Positions 29,675 through 41,566 are shown, counted from the stretch's first letter. The stretch: 64,000 nt of DNA from Azonexaceae bacterium s22 (GCA_016617495.1 WYCU01000003.1:124001-188000), one strand, 5' to 3'. Notes: a model not told the origin generated them from the letters alone. Program-made: numbers and translations.

Positions 29675-31555
29675 ATGCAAACCGTGCAGGACAAGAAGCG
29701 TCTCGCGACGCTGACGCTGGGTGCGCTCGGCATTGTTTATGGCGACATCGGCACCAGCCCGCTGTATTCGATCAAGGAAGTTTTCGGTGGCGCACACCAT
29801 CCCGTGCCGATCACACCGGACAACGTGCTGGGCATCCTCTCGCTGTTTTTCTGGTCGCTGATCATTGTCGTGACCGTCAAATACGTCAGCTTCATCATGC
29901 GCGCCAACAACAAGGGCGAAGGCGGCATCATCGCGTTGATGACACTGGCGCTGCAAAAAGGCCACCCGGGTACCTGGCCACAAAAGCTGGTGGTCATGCT
30001 CGGCCTTTTCGGCGCTGCGCTGTTTTATGGCGATGGTGTCATCACCCCGGCCATTTCCGTCCTGTCAGCCGTTGAAGGCCTGGAGATCATCACGCCGGCA
30101 TTCAACCCGTACATCATGCCCATTGCCTTGACCATCCTGGTCGGCCTCTTCCTTTTTCAGCGCAAGGGCACGGCCAGCGTGGGTGCGCTTTTCGGACCGG
30201 TCATGGTGCTCTGGTTTGCCATCCTCGCGGTCTTTGGCGCCATGGCCATCGTCGAACACCCCGCGGTGCTGGCGGCGGTCAATCCGCTGTACGGCGCGCG
30301 CTTCCTTGCAGGCAATGCGGTGTTGGGATTCTTTGCGCTCGGCGCCGTCGTGCTGTGCATTACCGGTGCCGAAGCGCTCTACGCCGACATGGGGCATTTC
30401 GGCGCAAAGCCGATCCAGTACGCCTGGCTCGCCTATGTGATGCCCGCCTTGCTCATCAACTATTTTGGTCAAGGTGCGCTCTTGCTGGACGACCCCGCCG
30501 CCATCGAAAACCCCTTTTATCTGCTCGCTCCCGAGTGGGCGCGTTACCCGCTGGTGATCCTGGCGACCGTCGCCACCGTCATCGCCTCTCAGGCCGTGAT
30601 CTCCGGCGCCTTTTCGATCACCCAGCAAGCCATCCAGCTCGGCTATACCCCGCGGCTTGAAATCCAGCACACCTCCGACAAGGAGATTGGTCAGATCTAC
30701 CTGCCCGCCATCAACTGGATGCTCCTGATTGCCATCATCGCGCTGGTCGTACAATTCCGCTCCTCGTCCAATCTCGCAGCGGCCTATGGCATTGCCGTGA
30801 CTGGCACCATGCTCATCACCAACATCCTGGCCATCGCCGTTGCAGTGCGCCTGTGGGACTGGAGCCCCTGGCGTGCTGTCCTCGGCGCCCTGCCCTTCAT
30901 CTTCATCGATCTCGGCTTCTTTCTCGCCAATTCGCTCAAGATTCCGGATGGCGGCTGGTTTCCTCTGGTCTTCGGGTTAGCCATTTTCATTTTGCTGACA
31001 ACCTGGAAACGCGGTCGCGAACTGTTGAGCCGACGCCTCGCCGATGAGTCCATGGCGCTCACCCCCTTTATTGGCAGCATCGCCGACAGCGGTCTGGAAC
31101 GTGTGCCGGGCACCGCCGTTTTCATGACCCCCAACCCCGATAACGTGCCGCACGCCATGCTGCACAGCCTCAAGCACTACAAGGCGCTGCACGAACAAGT
31201 GCTCATTCTCAGCGTCAAGGTATTCGATGTGCCCTTCGTGCCGGATGTCGACCGTGTCGAAGTGCATCGCCTTGCGGCCGGGTTCAGTCAGGTCACGGTC
31301 CAGTACGGGTTCAAGGATGAAGCCGACATTCCGGCGGCACTGGTGCAATGTGCCGATGCCGGATTGACGCTGGACATGATGGACACCTCCTTCTTCCTCG
31401 GCCGCGAAACGCTGATTCCCAAACTGGGTTCGGAAATGGCCTACTGGCGCTCCCTGCTCTTTGTGGCCATGTTCCGCAATGCCGGCAGCGCCACCGCATT
31501 TTTCAAGATTCCGTCCAATCGGGTGGTCGAACTCGGTTCGCAGGTGGTGCTGTAA
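29675..31555 (+). CDS. kup: Kup-type potassium:proton symporter
   Basis: The 626-residue protein has about twelve membrane helices followed by a cytoplasmic C-terminal domain (from about residue 450). The signature GIVYGDIGTSPLYSIKEVF near the N-terminus identifies the Kup/HAK/KT family of low-affinity potassium uptake systems. The ribosome binding site is AAGGGG. The gene is third in the operon kinase-regulator-kup, an unusual coupling, since KdpDE normally controls the Kdp ATPase. Confidence 0.95.
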   Translation: MQTVQDKKRLATLTLGALGIVYGDIGTSPLYSIKEVFGGAHHPVPITPDNVLGILSLFFWSLIIVVTVKYVSFIMRANNKGEGGIIALMTLALQKGHPGTWPQKLVVMLGLFGAALFYGDGVITPAISVLSAVEGLEIITPAFNPYIMPIALTILVGLFLFQRKGTASVGALFGPVMVLWFAILAVFGAMAIVEHPAVLAAVNPLYGARFLAGNAVLGFFALGAVVLCITGAEALYADMGHFGAKPIQYAWLAYVMPALLINYFGQGALLLDDPAAIENPFYLLAPEWARYPLVILATVATVIASQAVISGAFSITQQAIQLGYTPRLEIQHTSDKEIGQIYLPAINWMLLIAIIALVVQFRSSSNLAAAYGIAVTGTMLITNILAIAVAVRLWDWSPWRAVLGALPFIFIDLGFFLANSLKIPDGGWFPLVFGLAIFILLTTWKRGRELLSRRLADESMALTPFIGSIADSGLERVPGTAVFMTPNPDNVPHAMLHSLKHYKALHEQVLILSVKVFDVPFVPDVDRVEVHRLAAGFSQVTVQYGFKDEADIPAALVQCADAGLTLDMMDTSFFLGRETLIPKLGSEMAYWRSLLFVAMFRNAGSATAFFKIPSNRVVELGSQVVL

Positions 31556-31656
31556 ACCGGCGGGACGGAAGCGGTGCCGGGCGGCGCCGCTTCTGGCGCT
31601 AATCCGGGGCTTGGCGGTATCCTGCACTTTTTACCGCATAACAACCGGAGACAACC

Positions 31657-32784
31657 GTGACCGCCCTGCTGCCCAATGTCGATCCCGACGGCCTGCTCGA
31701 ATATTCCGTGGTTTATACCGACCGCGCCCTGAATCACATGTCGCAGCGTTTCCAGGGGGTGATGAAGGACATTTCCCGCATCCTCAAGCACGTCTACAAC
31801 GCCCGCTCGGCCGTCGTCGTGCCGGGTAGCGGCACCTTCGGGATGGAAGCCGTGGCACGCCAGTTTGCCACCGGCAAGAAGGTGCTGGTGATCCGCAACG
31901 GCTGGTTCAGCTTCCGCTGGACGCAGATTTTCGAAATGGGCCAGATTCCGGCACAAAGTACGGTACTCAAGGCCCGCCAGACCGAAGCGGGCAGCCAGGC
32001 GCCCTTCGCGCCGCCGCCGATTGAAGAAGTCGTCGCCGCGATCCACGCCGAACGGCCGGATGTGGTCTTTGCCCCGCACGTCGAAACCGCGTCCGGCATG
32101 ATCCTGCCGGAAAGCTACCTCAAGGCGGTCGGCGCCGCCGTGCGCGCCGTGGATGGCCTCTTCGTCCTCGACTGCGTGGCCTCCGGCACAGTCTGGGTGG
32201 ACATGGTGGCGCATGACGTCGACGTGCTCATCAGCGCCCCGCAAAAGGGCTGGAGCGCCTCGCCGTGCTGCGCGCTGATCGGCCTGGGCGAACGCGCCCG
32301 CGCGCGCATCGACGCCACCACCAGCACCAGCTTCGCCTGCGACCTCAAGAAATGGCTGCAGATCATGGAAAGCTACGAATCCGGCGGCCATGCCTACCAC
32401 GCCACGATGCCCACCGACGCCCTCGCCGCCATGCGTGACGTGATGCTCGAAACCGAGGCCTACGGCTTCGACAAGGTGTGCCAGGAACAACAGGAACTCG
32501 GCCGGCGCATTCGCAGCCTGCTGGTCGCCAAGGGCTACCCCAGCGTTGCCGCCGAAGGCTTCCAGGCGCCCGGCGTCGTGGTCAGCTACACCACCGACCC
32601 GGAACTCCAGTCCGGCCGCAAGTTCCTCGCCCTCGGCGTGCAAACCGCCGCCGGCGTACCCCTGCAGTGCGACGAAGGCCCGGATTTCCGCACCTTCCGC
32701 ATCGGTTTGTTCGGCCTCGAAAAGCTGCACCATCCGGAACGCACGGTGCGCAATTTCGAGCAGGCGCTCAATGCGCTCGCCTGA
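31657..32784 (+). CDS. Class V aminotransferase (serine-glyoxylate/alanine-glyoxylate type)
   Basis: The 375-residue fold-type I PLP enzyme has the binding lysine at 197 (SAPQKGWSAS), the phosphate-binding VVVPGSGTFGMEAVA and the PLP-ring aspartate in LDCVASGTVWVD. It belongs with the class V family of small-substrate aminotransferases, but the amino donor and acceptor are not decided by sequence. The downstream transglycosylase start overlaps its last 14 bp, so the two are probably co-translated. Confidence 0.8.
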   Translation: MTALLPNVDPDGLLEYSVVYTDRALNHMSQRFQGVMKDISRILKHVYNARSAVVVPGSGTFGMEAVARQFATGKKVLVIRNGWFSFRWTQIFEMGQIPAQSTVLKARQTEAGSQAPFAPPPIEEVVAAIHAERPDVVFAPHVETASGMILPESYLKAVGAAVRAVDGLFVLDCVASGTVWVDMVAHDVDVLISAPQKGWSASPCCALIGLGERARARIDATTSTSFACDLKKWLQIMESYESGGHAYHATMPTDALAAMRDVMLETEAYGFDKVCQEQQELGRRIRSLLVAKGYPSVAAEGFQAPGVVVSYTTDPELQSGRKFLALGVQTAAGVPLQCDEGPDFRTFRIGLFGLEKLHHPERTVRNFEQALNALA

Positions 32785-34012
32785 ACGCCGCGCCGCCCTG
32801 CCGCTCGCGGCGCTGGTGCTGCTGGCCGGCTGCGTCAGCCACGTGCGCGGCCAGACGCAGGCCGAATTCGAGCAATGCCTCGGCCGCCTGCAACCGGCGG
32901 CGCAGAAGGCCGGGGTCGAACCGGCCAGCTTCCGTCGCTACACCCAGGGCACGCCCGCCGATTTCACGGTGCTGGAAAAACTCGACTACCAGCCGGAATT
33001 CAAGCTGGCCATCTGGGATTACCTCGCCGGCCTCGTCGACGATGAGCGCGTGGCCGATGGCAAGGAACGCCTGCAACGCTACGCCGCCGTGCTGCGTCAG
33101 GTCGAAGCCACCTATGGCGTGGATGCCGCCACGGTCGTCGCCGTGTGGGGCGTGGAAAGCGACTACGGGCGCATCACCGGCAAATACCCGCTGGTGCAGG
33201 CGCTCGGCACGCTCTCCTGCTTTGGCCGCCGCCAGGATTATTTCCGTGGCGAATTCTTTGCCGCCCTGCGCATTCTCCAGCGCGGCGACATCGCGCCGGA
33301 ACGCCTCTACGGTTCCTGGGCCGGCGCCTTCGGCCACACCCAGTTCATGCCCCAGACTTACGAGCGTCTGGCCGTGGATTTCGACGGCGACGGCCGCCGC
33401 GATCTCGTCGACAACAGCGCCGACGCCCTCGCCTCGACCGCCAACTTCCTGCGCCGCGGCGGCTGGCAAAACGGCCTGACCTGGGGGTTCGAGGTGCGCC
33501 TGCCCCCCGGCTTCGATCCCTCGCTGGCCGGCCGCAAGAACAAACGCCCGGCCAGCGAATGGGCGGCGCGCGGGATTGTCGCGGTCGACGGCAAAAATCT
33601 GGCCAATTCCGGGCTCGCCGAGGGCGAACGCACAGCCATCCTGTTGCCTGCCGGCATGCGCGGCCCGGCCTTCATCGTCACCCGAAATTTCGATGTGATC
33701 TACGGCTACAACGCCGCCGAAAGCTACGCCCTGGCGATTGCCCACCTCGCCGACCGCCTGCGCGGTGGCGGCCCCTTCGTCACGCCGTGGCCCACGGACG
33801 ATGCCGGGCTCTCACGCGCCGAGCGCCGCGAACTGCAAACGCTGCTCGCCGCCCGCGGCTACGACATCGGCGCCATCGACGGCGCGCTCGGCGAAAAGAG
33901 CCGCGCCGCCATCAAACAGGAACAAGGCCGCCTCGGCCAGGAAGCCACCGGGCGCGGCGGTCAGAAAATCCTCCGGGCCTTGCGCGCCGAACAACCCGCC
34001 CCCCCTCGCTAA
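32771..34012 (+). CDS. MltB-type lytic murein transglycosylase lipoprotein
   Basis: The 413-residue protein has a lipoprotein signal with lipobox LAGC (about residue 19), an SLT_2/MltB catalytic domain with the active-site Glu in AVWGVESDYGRITG and FGHTQFMPQTYE, and a C-terminal peptidoglycan-binding domain (LQTLLAARGYDIGAIDGALG). It cleaves the glycan strand to 1,6-anhydro-muropeptides from the outer membrane. A 37-bp element copy encodes GIVAVDGKNLANS at residues 268-280, between catalytic and binding domains. ATG 32771 gives the complete signal peptide. Confidence 0.9.
   Translation: MRSPERRAALPLAALVLLAGCVSHVRGQTQAEFEQCLGRLQPAAQKAGVEPASFRRYTQGTPADFTVLEKLDYQPEFKLAIWDYLAGLVDDERVADGKERLQRYAAVLRQVEATYGVDAATVVAVWGVESDYGRITGKYPLVQALGTLSCFGRRQDYFRGEFFAALRILQRGDIAPERLYGSWAGAFGHTQFMPQTYERLAVDFDGDGRRDLVDNSADALASTANFLRRGGWQNGLTWGFEVRLPPGFDPSLAGRKNKRPASEWAARGIVAVDGKNLANSGLAEGERTAILLPAGMRGPAFIVTRNFDVIYGYNAAESYALAIAHLADRLRGGGPFVTPWPTDDAGLSRAERRELQTLLAARGYDIGAIDGALGEKSRAAIKQEQGRLGQEATGRGGQKILRALRAEQPAPPR
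33574..33610 (+). repeat. Dispersed 37-bp element, copy inside the MltB-type gene
   Basis: GATTGTCGCGGTCGACGGC, then AAAAATCTGGCCAATTCC. The second A-tract is degraded. Read as IVAVDGKN. Confidence 0.75.
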
Positions 34013-34022
34013 AGGAACCGTC

Positions 34023-34373
34023 ATGCACTCACTCCTGCGCCTCTGGTTCGCCGCCATCGCCCTCACCCTGTCGCTGACGGCTTGCGTCGCCAACAACCCC
34101 AGCCGCGAAACGGTGGTGCGCCCGCCCGATTTCGAACGCACCTGGGCTGCCGCCATCGACGCGATGGGCGACACCCGCATCGCCGTTTCCCAGATCAACC
34201 ACAATCAGGGCCGCCTGCAAGGCGTGCGCGAGGGACAGCGGATTTTCGTGCTGGTCGTTCGCCTGCCCGGCAACACGGCCCGCGTCGAAGCCGACCCGCG
34301 GGATTTCGGCCAGCAGAACTGGGCCTTGTTCGACGAATTCATGCGCGCCTTCAACCGGCGCATCGGCAACTAA
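34023..34373 (+). CDS. Small outer-membrane lipoprotein, unknown function
   Basis: The 116-residue protein has a signal peptide ending in lipobox LTAC (MHSLLRLWFAAIALTLSLTA, then C). The mature part (about 95 residues) contains FERTWAAAIDAMGDTRIAVS and an RVEADPRDFG tract, resembling small DUF-type lipoproteins with a ferredoxin-like fold, but I cannot name the family. It follows the transglycosylase by 10 bp with AAGGAACC as ribosome binding site, so it is likely in the same operon and in the cell envelope. Confidence 0.7.
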   Translation: MHSLLRLWFAAIALTLSLTACVANNPSRETVVRPPDFERTWAAAIDAMGDTRIAVSQINHNQGRLQGVREGQRIFVLVVRLPGNTARVEADPRDFGQQNWALFDEFMRAFNRRIGN

Positions 34374-34407
34374 GGCACGGCGGCGGCAGGCGCGTCGTAA
34401 GCGCGCC

Positions 34408-35202
34408 CTAAACCGCCTCAACCCACTTCTTCTCCCCCGCCGCCACGGCAAACGGCAACCAGTTTTCCGGCGGCGGCAGCGGGCAGGTGGCAAAGGCGGT
34501 GAAGGCGCAGGGCGGGTTGTAGGCAAAATTGAAATCGAGCCCGATTTCACCGTCGACCGCGACAGGCACCTTCAAAAAACGTCCCGCGCCATAAGTTTCG
34601 CGGCCGCTGCTGCGGTCACGAAAAACGAAGAACACGCCGTCCTCGCCCACCGACATCGGCAGCAACGTCACCGTTTCACCGCCGTGTTCGAACACCGCGC
34701 GGTGCGTCACCGCCACGTCTTTCAACTCGCCGCTCACATTGGGCACCGCCATCGTCACCGGCTCGGGCAGGCTTTCCCAGCGCGCCACGATGCGCCACGC
34801 GGGATCGTAGGCAAAGCACGGTACGCCGTCGAAACGGCGCTTTTCGGCCCAGCGGCGGTCGCGCACCCGCGCCGCGAGGCGATTGTCGCGGTCGACGATG
34901 AAAAACGTGCCATTTTCGAGGTCAACCACCGTCGGCTGGCCGGCATGGTCCGTTTCCAGACGCTGGGCCTCGCCGCCTTCCGGGCACCACCGCACACCGT
35001 CATCCTGCCAATCCAGCACGCCGGCACACGCCGGGCCGGCCGGTAACGGCACCGCGGCGTCGGTGGCATTGCCCACGACATTGCGGCCCGGCGCCAGCCA
35101 ATGCAGGCCGATCAGGCCCAGCCAACTGTCCGGCCCGGCCAGTTCGGCATGGCGCGCCACCTGCCAGCGCTGGTGTTTTTCTTCGGGAGTGCGTTCGCTC
35201 AT
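34408..35202 (-). CDS. DUF1684 domain protein
   Basis: The 264-residue protein matches DUF1684: SWLGLIGLHWLAPGRN near the N-terminus and LDFNFAYNPPCAFTAFATCP near the end, a conserved FN-AYNPPCAF motif of the family. Function is unknown. One copy of the 37-bp element encodes TFFIVDRDN at about residues 95-107, where the family normally has a similar short beta-strand before RVRD, so the element occupies native sequence rather than adding length. It is a single gene facing the lipoprotein operon. Confidence 0.8.
   Translation of the reverse strand: MSERTPEEKHQRWQVARHAELAGPDSWLGLIGLHWLAPGRNVVGNATDAAVPLPAGPACAGVLDWQDDGVRWCPEGGEAQRLETDHAGQPTVVDLENGTFFIVDRDNRLAARVRDRRWAEKRRFDGVPCFAYDPAWRIVARWESLPEPVTMAVPNVSGELKDVAVTHRAVFEHGGETVTLLPMSVGEDGVFFVFRDRSSGRETYGAGRFLKVPVAVDGEIGLDFNFAYNPPCAFTAFATCPLPPPENWLPFAVAAGEKKWVEAV
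34881..34918 (+). repeat. Dispersed 37-bp element, copy inside the DUF1684 gene
   Basis: GATTGTCGCGGTCGACGATG, then AAAAACGTGCCATTTTCG. Host gene reads the opposite strand as FIVDRDN. Confidence 0.75.
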
Positions 35203-35317
35203 GGTGTTTTTCCGCTGACTTGTTTTGATGTACCGGGCATAAGCTTAACGTCTGCGCGCTAGAAGCCGAACCACCAATCGGCTAGACTCCAAAAGTCCGA
35301 GTACCAATCGAGCCACC

Positions 35318-36874
35318 ATGGGCATTGAAGTCGAACTCAAACTCAGTTTTCCCCGCGAAGCGCTGGAGCGCATCGCCAACCACCCACGCATTGCCGCCGG
35401 CACGCCGGAAGGCCCGCCCAAGGTGCTCGACAACACCTATTTCGATACCCCCGCGCTCGAACTGCACCAGAACCGCGTCGCCTTGCGCATCCGCAAAACG
35501 CCCACCAGCACGGTGCAGACCGTCAAATGCGCCGCGCCTGCCGAAGCCGGCCTGTCGTCGCGGCCGGAATGGGAACATGCCTACACCGGCGAATTCGATT
35601 TCTCGCCCGTCGATAACGAAAGTTTGCGCGACTTCCTGAACGAACGCCGCGCCTCCCTCGTCCCGGTTTTCCAGACGCGTTTCGAGCGCCGCACCTGGCG
35701 TATCGACCTTTCCAAAAAGGTCGCCCTCTGGGTCATGATCGACAGCGGCGCCGTCATTTCCGGCGACAAGGAAATGCCCATCTCCGAAGTCGAACTCGAA
35801 CTGGCGCAAGGCGATCCGGCCGACCTGCTCGATTTCGCCATTGCCCTGGCCAGCGAGCTGCCGCTGATCCCGGACAACCGCAGCAAGGCCGAGCGCGGCT
35901 TCCAGTTGTTCCTCAACGAAGCCGTCGTGCCGCAAAAGGCCGGGCGCAGCCCGCTTCAGGACGCGATGACCACCTACGACGGCTTCCTCGCGCTGGCCCA
36001 GCAAGGCCATGCCGCCTGGCAAGCCAATCTGCTCGGCAGCATGAATTCCGACGATCAGGAATTCGTTCACCAATACCGCGTTTCCCTGCGCCGCCTGAAC
36101 ACCTTGCTCAAGGTCTTTGAAACCGCCCTGCCCAAGCGCATGCACCGCGGCTGGACCGACAAGCTCAAGACCCTGGCGCAATGCACCGGCGATGCCCGCG
36201 ACCTCGATGTCATGCGCCGCAACATCCTCGAACCCATTGCCGCCGACCCGCAAGCCAGCGCCATGGTCGCGCCCGTGCTGGCCGCCTGCGATGCCGCGCG
36301 CTGCGAAGCGCAAACGCAGTTCGGCAGCCTGCAATACGGTGCGCCGCTGCTTGGCTTTGCCCAGGAAATCTGGAATCTGCCGCGCACCGATTTCCCCAAG
36401 AACCTCGCCCGCTTTGCCGAACGGCGCCTCGGCGAACGCCACGCCACGGCCATCAAACGGCTCAACACCGCCGTACGCACGCTGAACCCGGAAAACGTCC
36501 ACCGCTTCCGCATTGCCCTCAAGCACCTGCGCTACGCCTGCGAATTCTTCGCGCCCTTGTTCGACGAAGACGAAATGCTGCAGTACGCCAAGGCCGTCGC
36601 CAGCCTGCAGGACGAATTCGGCAGCTTCAACGATTTCCATGTGGCGCTCGACAAACTCGACCAATGGGTCGCGCAGGGCCGCATCGACAAATCCGCCCGC
36701 CACGACGTGGCCGCCTGGCATCGCCCGCAAACCGAAGCGGCGCTCAAACGCGCCCTGCCGCTTTCCGAGCAAGTGCTCGGCCGCTGCCAGCCGTGGTGCA
36801 CCGAATGCGAACGACGCGGCCTCTCGGCCACACGCCGCCGCCTCAAGCGCGAACTGGTGCTACACCTGAAATAA
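35318..36874 (+). CDS. CYTH-CHAD domain protein (inorganic triphosphatase-like)
   Basis: The 518-residue protein has an N-terminal CYTH domain starting with the metal-binding IEVELKLSF (ExExK motif) and basic/acidic strands through about residue 200, and a C-terminal CHAD domain (about 220-510) rich in conserved histidines and basic residues such as FVHQYRVSLRRLNTLLKVFE and VHRFRIALKHLRYACEFF. YgiF of E. coli has the same layout and hydrolyses inorganic triphosphate; CHAD domains bind polyphosphate. A role in polyphosphate metabolism is a reasonable inference. Confidence 0.88.
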   Translation: MGIEVELKLSFPREALERIANHPRIAAGTPEGPPKVLDNTYFDTPALELHQNRVALRIRKTPTSTVQTVKCAAPAEAGLSSRPEWEHAYTGEFDFSPVDNESLRDFLNERRASLVPVFQTRFERRTWRIDLSKKVALWVMIDSGAVISGDKEMPISEVELELAQGDPADLLDFAIALASELPLIPDNRSKAERGFQLFLNEAVVPQKAGRSPLQDAMTTYDGFLALAQQGHAAWQANLLGSMNSDDQEFVHQYRVSLRRLNTLLKVFETALPKRMHRGWTDKLKTLAQCTGDARDLDVMRRNILEPIAADPQASAMVAPVLAACDAARCEAQTQFGSLQYGAPLLGFAQEIWNLPRTDFPKNLARFAERRLGERHATAIKRLNTAVRTLNPENVHRFRIALKHLRYACEFFAPLFDEDEMLQYAKAVASLQDEFGSFNDFHVALDKLDQWVAQGRIDKSARHDVAAWHRPQTEAALKRALPLSEQVLGRCQPWCTECERRGLSATRRRLKRELVLHLK

Positions 36875-36907
36875 GGCCGCATCAGCCCGCGCCGCGGCCC
36901 TGAAAGG

Positions 36908-36945
36908 CAATTGTCGCGGTCGACCGGCAAAAAAGGCCGAAATTC
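36908..36945 (+). repeat. Dispersed 37-bp element, intergenic copy after CYTH-CHAD
   Basis: CAATTGTCGCGGTCGACCGG, then CAAAAAAGGCCGAAATTC. It lies just before a terminator. Confidence 0.85.
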
Positions 36946-36964
36946 AAACCCGGCAAACGCCCAT

Positions 36965-36997
36965 AAAAAAACGGCAAGGCGCAAACCTTGCCGTTTT
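36965..36997. terminator. Rho-independent terminator between CYTH-CHAD and clpB
   Basis: AAAAAACGGCAAGG, 6-nt loop, CCTTGCCGTTTTGT. It is usable by both convergent genes. Confidence 0.9.
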
Positions 36998-37017
36998 GTA
37001 TTTACACCTGCCGCCGA

Positions 37018-39609
<2,592 letters not shown>

Positions 39610-39646
39610 TTAAGCTGTCTCCCTTCGGGAATTCTTGCGATGACCG

Positions 39647-39676
39647 ATAGGTAAGGACAGGTTCGCGGATTTCAAC
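39647..39676 (-). promoter_or_regulatory. Candidate sigma-32 promoter of clpB
   Basis: On the minus strand GTTGAAA (39670-39676) is followed 14 bp later by CTTACCTAT (39647-39655), close to CTTGAAA-N13-15-CCCCATNT. It is 38 bp upstream of the clpB start. Confidence 0.45.
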
Positions 39677-39825
39677 TCCCCGGCGTTGGAAGTAGGCCAC
39701 ACACGCCGCCCAAGGCATCCCCAAAGCCCCAAGCAAAACCACCGGCTTGCCGCACAAACCCGCCTTGCGCCAGCCGCTACACCAAGCCGGACACCTTGCG
39801 CCGCAAAATCGAACCCAAGCGCAAC

Positions 39826-40473
39826 TCAGGCCGGCCCGGCCTCGATCAACGCCGGATCGGGCGGCACCAGCAGCGCCTGAGCGTCCGCCGCATCGCCCCG
39901 CAGCCAGCGCTCCGCCGCATCCGCCTCAATAGCCACCACGCTGCGCTTATCCTGCTGATCCGGCGCCCGCTTGGGATCGGGCTTGTGCATCCGCCGCATC
40001 AGCGGATGGCTATCGGCATTGACCGTCAGCATCGTGTAGCTTTCGATCACCTCGCCGCTCTGCCGATCCACCCACGTATTCCACAAACCCGCCAGCCCCC
40101 AGGGCCGCCCATCGACCCGCCTGAAACGCCACCAGACATTCTTGCCGGTTTCCCAGCAGGGCTCATCGAAAGACTGCGCCGGAATGATGCAACGCTGCGC
40201 ACCCCGCCAGACATCCCGAAAACTGGGCTTATCCGCCACCTCCTCGGAACGGCAATTAACGGTGGCGAACTTGAGCACCGGCGCCTTCGACCACGAAGGA
40301 ATCAGCCCCCAGGTGCCCACCACAAGCTCCAGCCCAGCCCCCGCACCCCAACGCAAAAACGGCCCCTGCGCCCGCGGAAACAGATCGCGAGCCCATCGAA
40401 CCTGATTGTGGCGCCCGATGTGCCACGCGCGTTCGACGGCGGCTTGGTCGGGGGAGATGTAGCGGGTGCACAT
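39826..40473 (-). CDS. SRAP domain protein (YedK/HMCES-like abasic-site DNA-protein crosslinker)
   Basis: The 215-residue SRAP protein keeps the catalytic Cys2 (MCTRYI) exposed after Met removal, the conserved Asn in ATVNCRSEEV, and the histidine in SHPLMRRM. The usual PAxGFYEW reads IIPAQSFDEPCWE: the glutamate is kept but the context differs, so this is a variant branch. Family members trap abasic sites in single-stranded DNA as stable thiazolidine crosslinks. It directly borders the AT-rich island at 40.5 kb. Confidence 0.82.
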   Translation of the reverse strand: MCTRYISPDQAAVERAWHIGRHNQVRWARDLFPRAQGPFLRWGAGAGLELVVGTWGLIPSWSKAPVLKFATVNCRSEEVADKPSFRDVWRGAQRCIIPAQSFDEPCWETGKNVWWRFRRVDGRPWGLAGLWNTWVDRQSGEVIESYTMLTVNADSHPLMRRMHKPDPKRAPDQQDKRSVVAIEADAAERWLRGDAADAQALLVPPDPALIEAGPA

Positions 40474-40824
40474 GGGGTGAAAGGCTTCGCTGGATTTCTA
40501 ACTGTGAAAAACGCGGCTTGCACAGAAAAGGAACGGTTGTGATCCGATCATTAACCCAATCAACCTGACAGTTTTACTAGGTGTATCTGATGCATTAATT
40601 AGTAAGAATGCTAAGCAACATCTTTGAAATTGCCTCTAATGACACTTAATAATCGACATAACGCACGTTTTCGGAAAACGCGTTCATTTGATTCGCCTGA
40701 ATCGGCGCATTCAGGCACTTATCTGCCGCTTAGATTGCAATTATAAGCAGGACGAATCAGTGATTCACAGTATTGAATAATACTTACCAGCACGATTTCA
40801 AACATTCTTACCCATGGAGGGTTT
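40474..40824. other. AT-rich left flank of the island, with hairpins
   Basis: Base composition drops sharply here. The 351-bp gap contains no gene but has a palindrome CGTTTTCGGAAAACG (40666-40680, with AACGC/GCGTT extending it) and a hairpin GCCTGAAT-6-ATTCAGGC (40695-40716). These sit upstream of the three-gene operon and may be its operator or transcript structure. The operon's ribosome binding site TGGAGG precedes ATG 40825. Confidence 0.55.
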
Positions 40825-41529
40825 ATGGATTGCTACGTAAAAACGATCGTATGTCTTGCCAACTCAAGGAAGCCACCATCTGGGCGCTGCATTGCTGGCA
40901 AGGTATTTGATGGACCACTCGCAGGGACCTGGCTGCGCCCGGTTAGCGCAAGACCAACCAAGGAAGTCTCGGAAGAGGAGCGGCGATATCAAACTGGATT
41001 GAAGGCAGAGATGTTGGATATCATTCAAGTGCCTTTACTCAGTCCAGCACCTTGTGGTCACCAATCCGAAAACGAGGTTTTGGCTGAAAACTACTATTGG
41101 GCCAAGAAAGGAAGAGCCAACTGGAATAAAGTAACTTCATTGATTGACCCCTACGATCCAAATTTCTGGACGGTAGCGGAAGACACTCGGTACGGGATCA
41201 ATGACAAGGTTGCTGCGGCTACCGCTGGTACAATTTCGTCCTCCTTGAAGTTGATCCAACCGCAAGAGCTTCACTTACACGTACTTGAAGAAGAAGGCTT
41301 CGAGGGGGCCCCTAATCGAAAGCGAGTTCGGGCAAACTTCATTTACAACAGCGTTCGGTATGAGTTGGCCGTTACCGACCCTGTCATAGAGGATCAGTAC
41401 CTTCAGAGAAATGTAGGCTACTATCCCATCGAAACTTCCGTTCTATGCATTAGTCTTGCTGAAGTTTGGAATGGATATGCATTCAGGTTAGTTGCTTCAT
41501 TGATTACACCTGAGCGTTGCACAACTTAA
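40825..41529 (+). CDS. Dual-OB-domain-like protein, first gene of the island operon
   Basis: The 234-residue protein opens with MDCYVKTIVCLANSRKPPSG, then RCIAGKVFDGPLAGTWLRPVS. I associate this opening with the dual OB (DuOB) domain family, predicted to bind nucleic acid or small ligands; this is recall, not a search. A second beta-rich half ends in YELAVTDPVIEDQYLQ. There are no membrane segments and no catalytic motif that I recognise. Codon use and base composition are clearly AT-richer than the flanks. It is followed after 37 bp by the DUF488 gene on the same strand. Confidence 0.6.
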   Translation: MDCYVKTIVCLANSRKPPSGRCIAGKVFDGPLAGTWLRPVSARPTKEVSEEERRYQTGLKAEMLDIIQVPLLSPAPCGHQSENEVLAENYYWAKKGRANWNKVTSLIDPYDPNFWTVAEDTRYGINDKVAAATAGTISSSLKLIQPQELHLHVLEEEGFEGAPNRKRVRANFIYNSVRYELAVTDPVIEDQYLQRNVGYYPIETSVLCISLAEVWNGYAFRLVASLITPERCTT

Positions 41530-41566
41530 ATCGCCTAAGTGCCACGTTTGGGGCAAGGAAAATAAA

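Noticed and set aside
34545-34570. CACCGTCGACCGCGACAGGC in the DUF1684 gene as an element copy
   Set aside because: Partial core only, no A-tracts; the residues VAVDGE fit the gene's own sequence.
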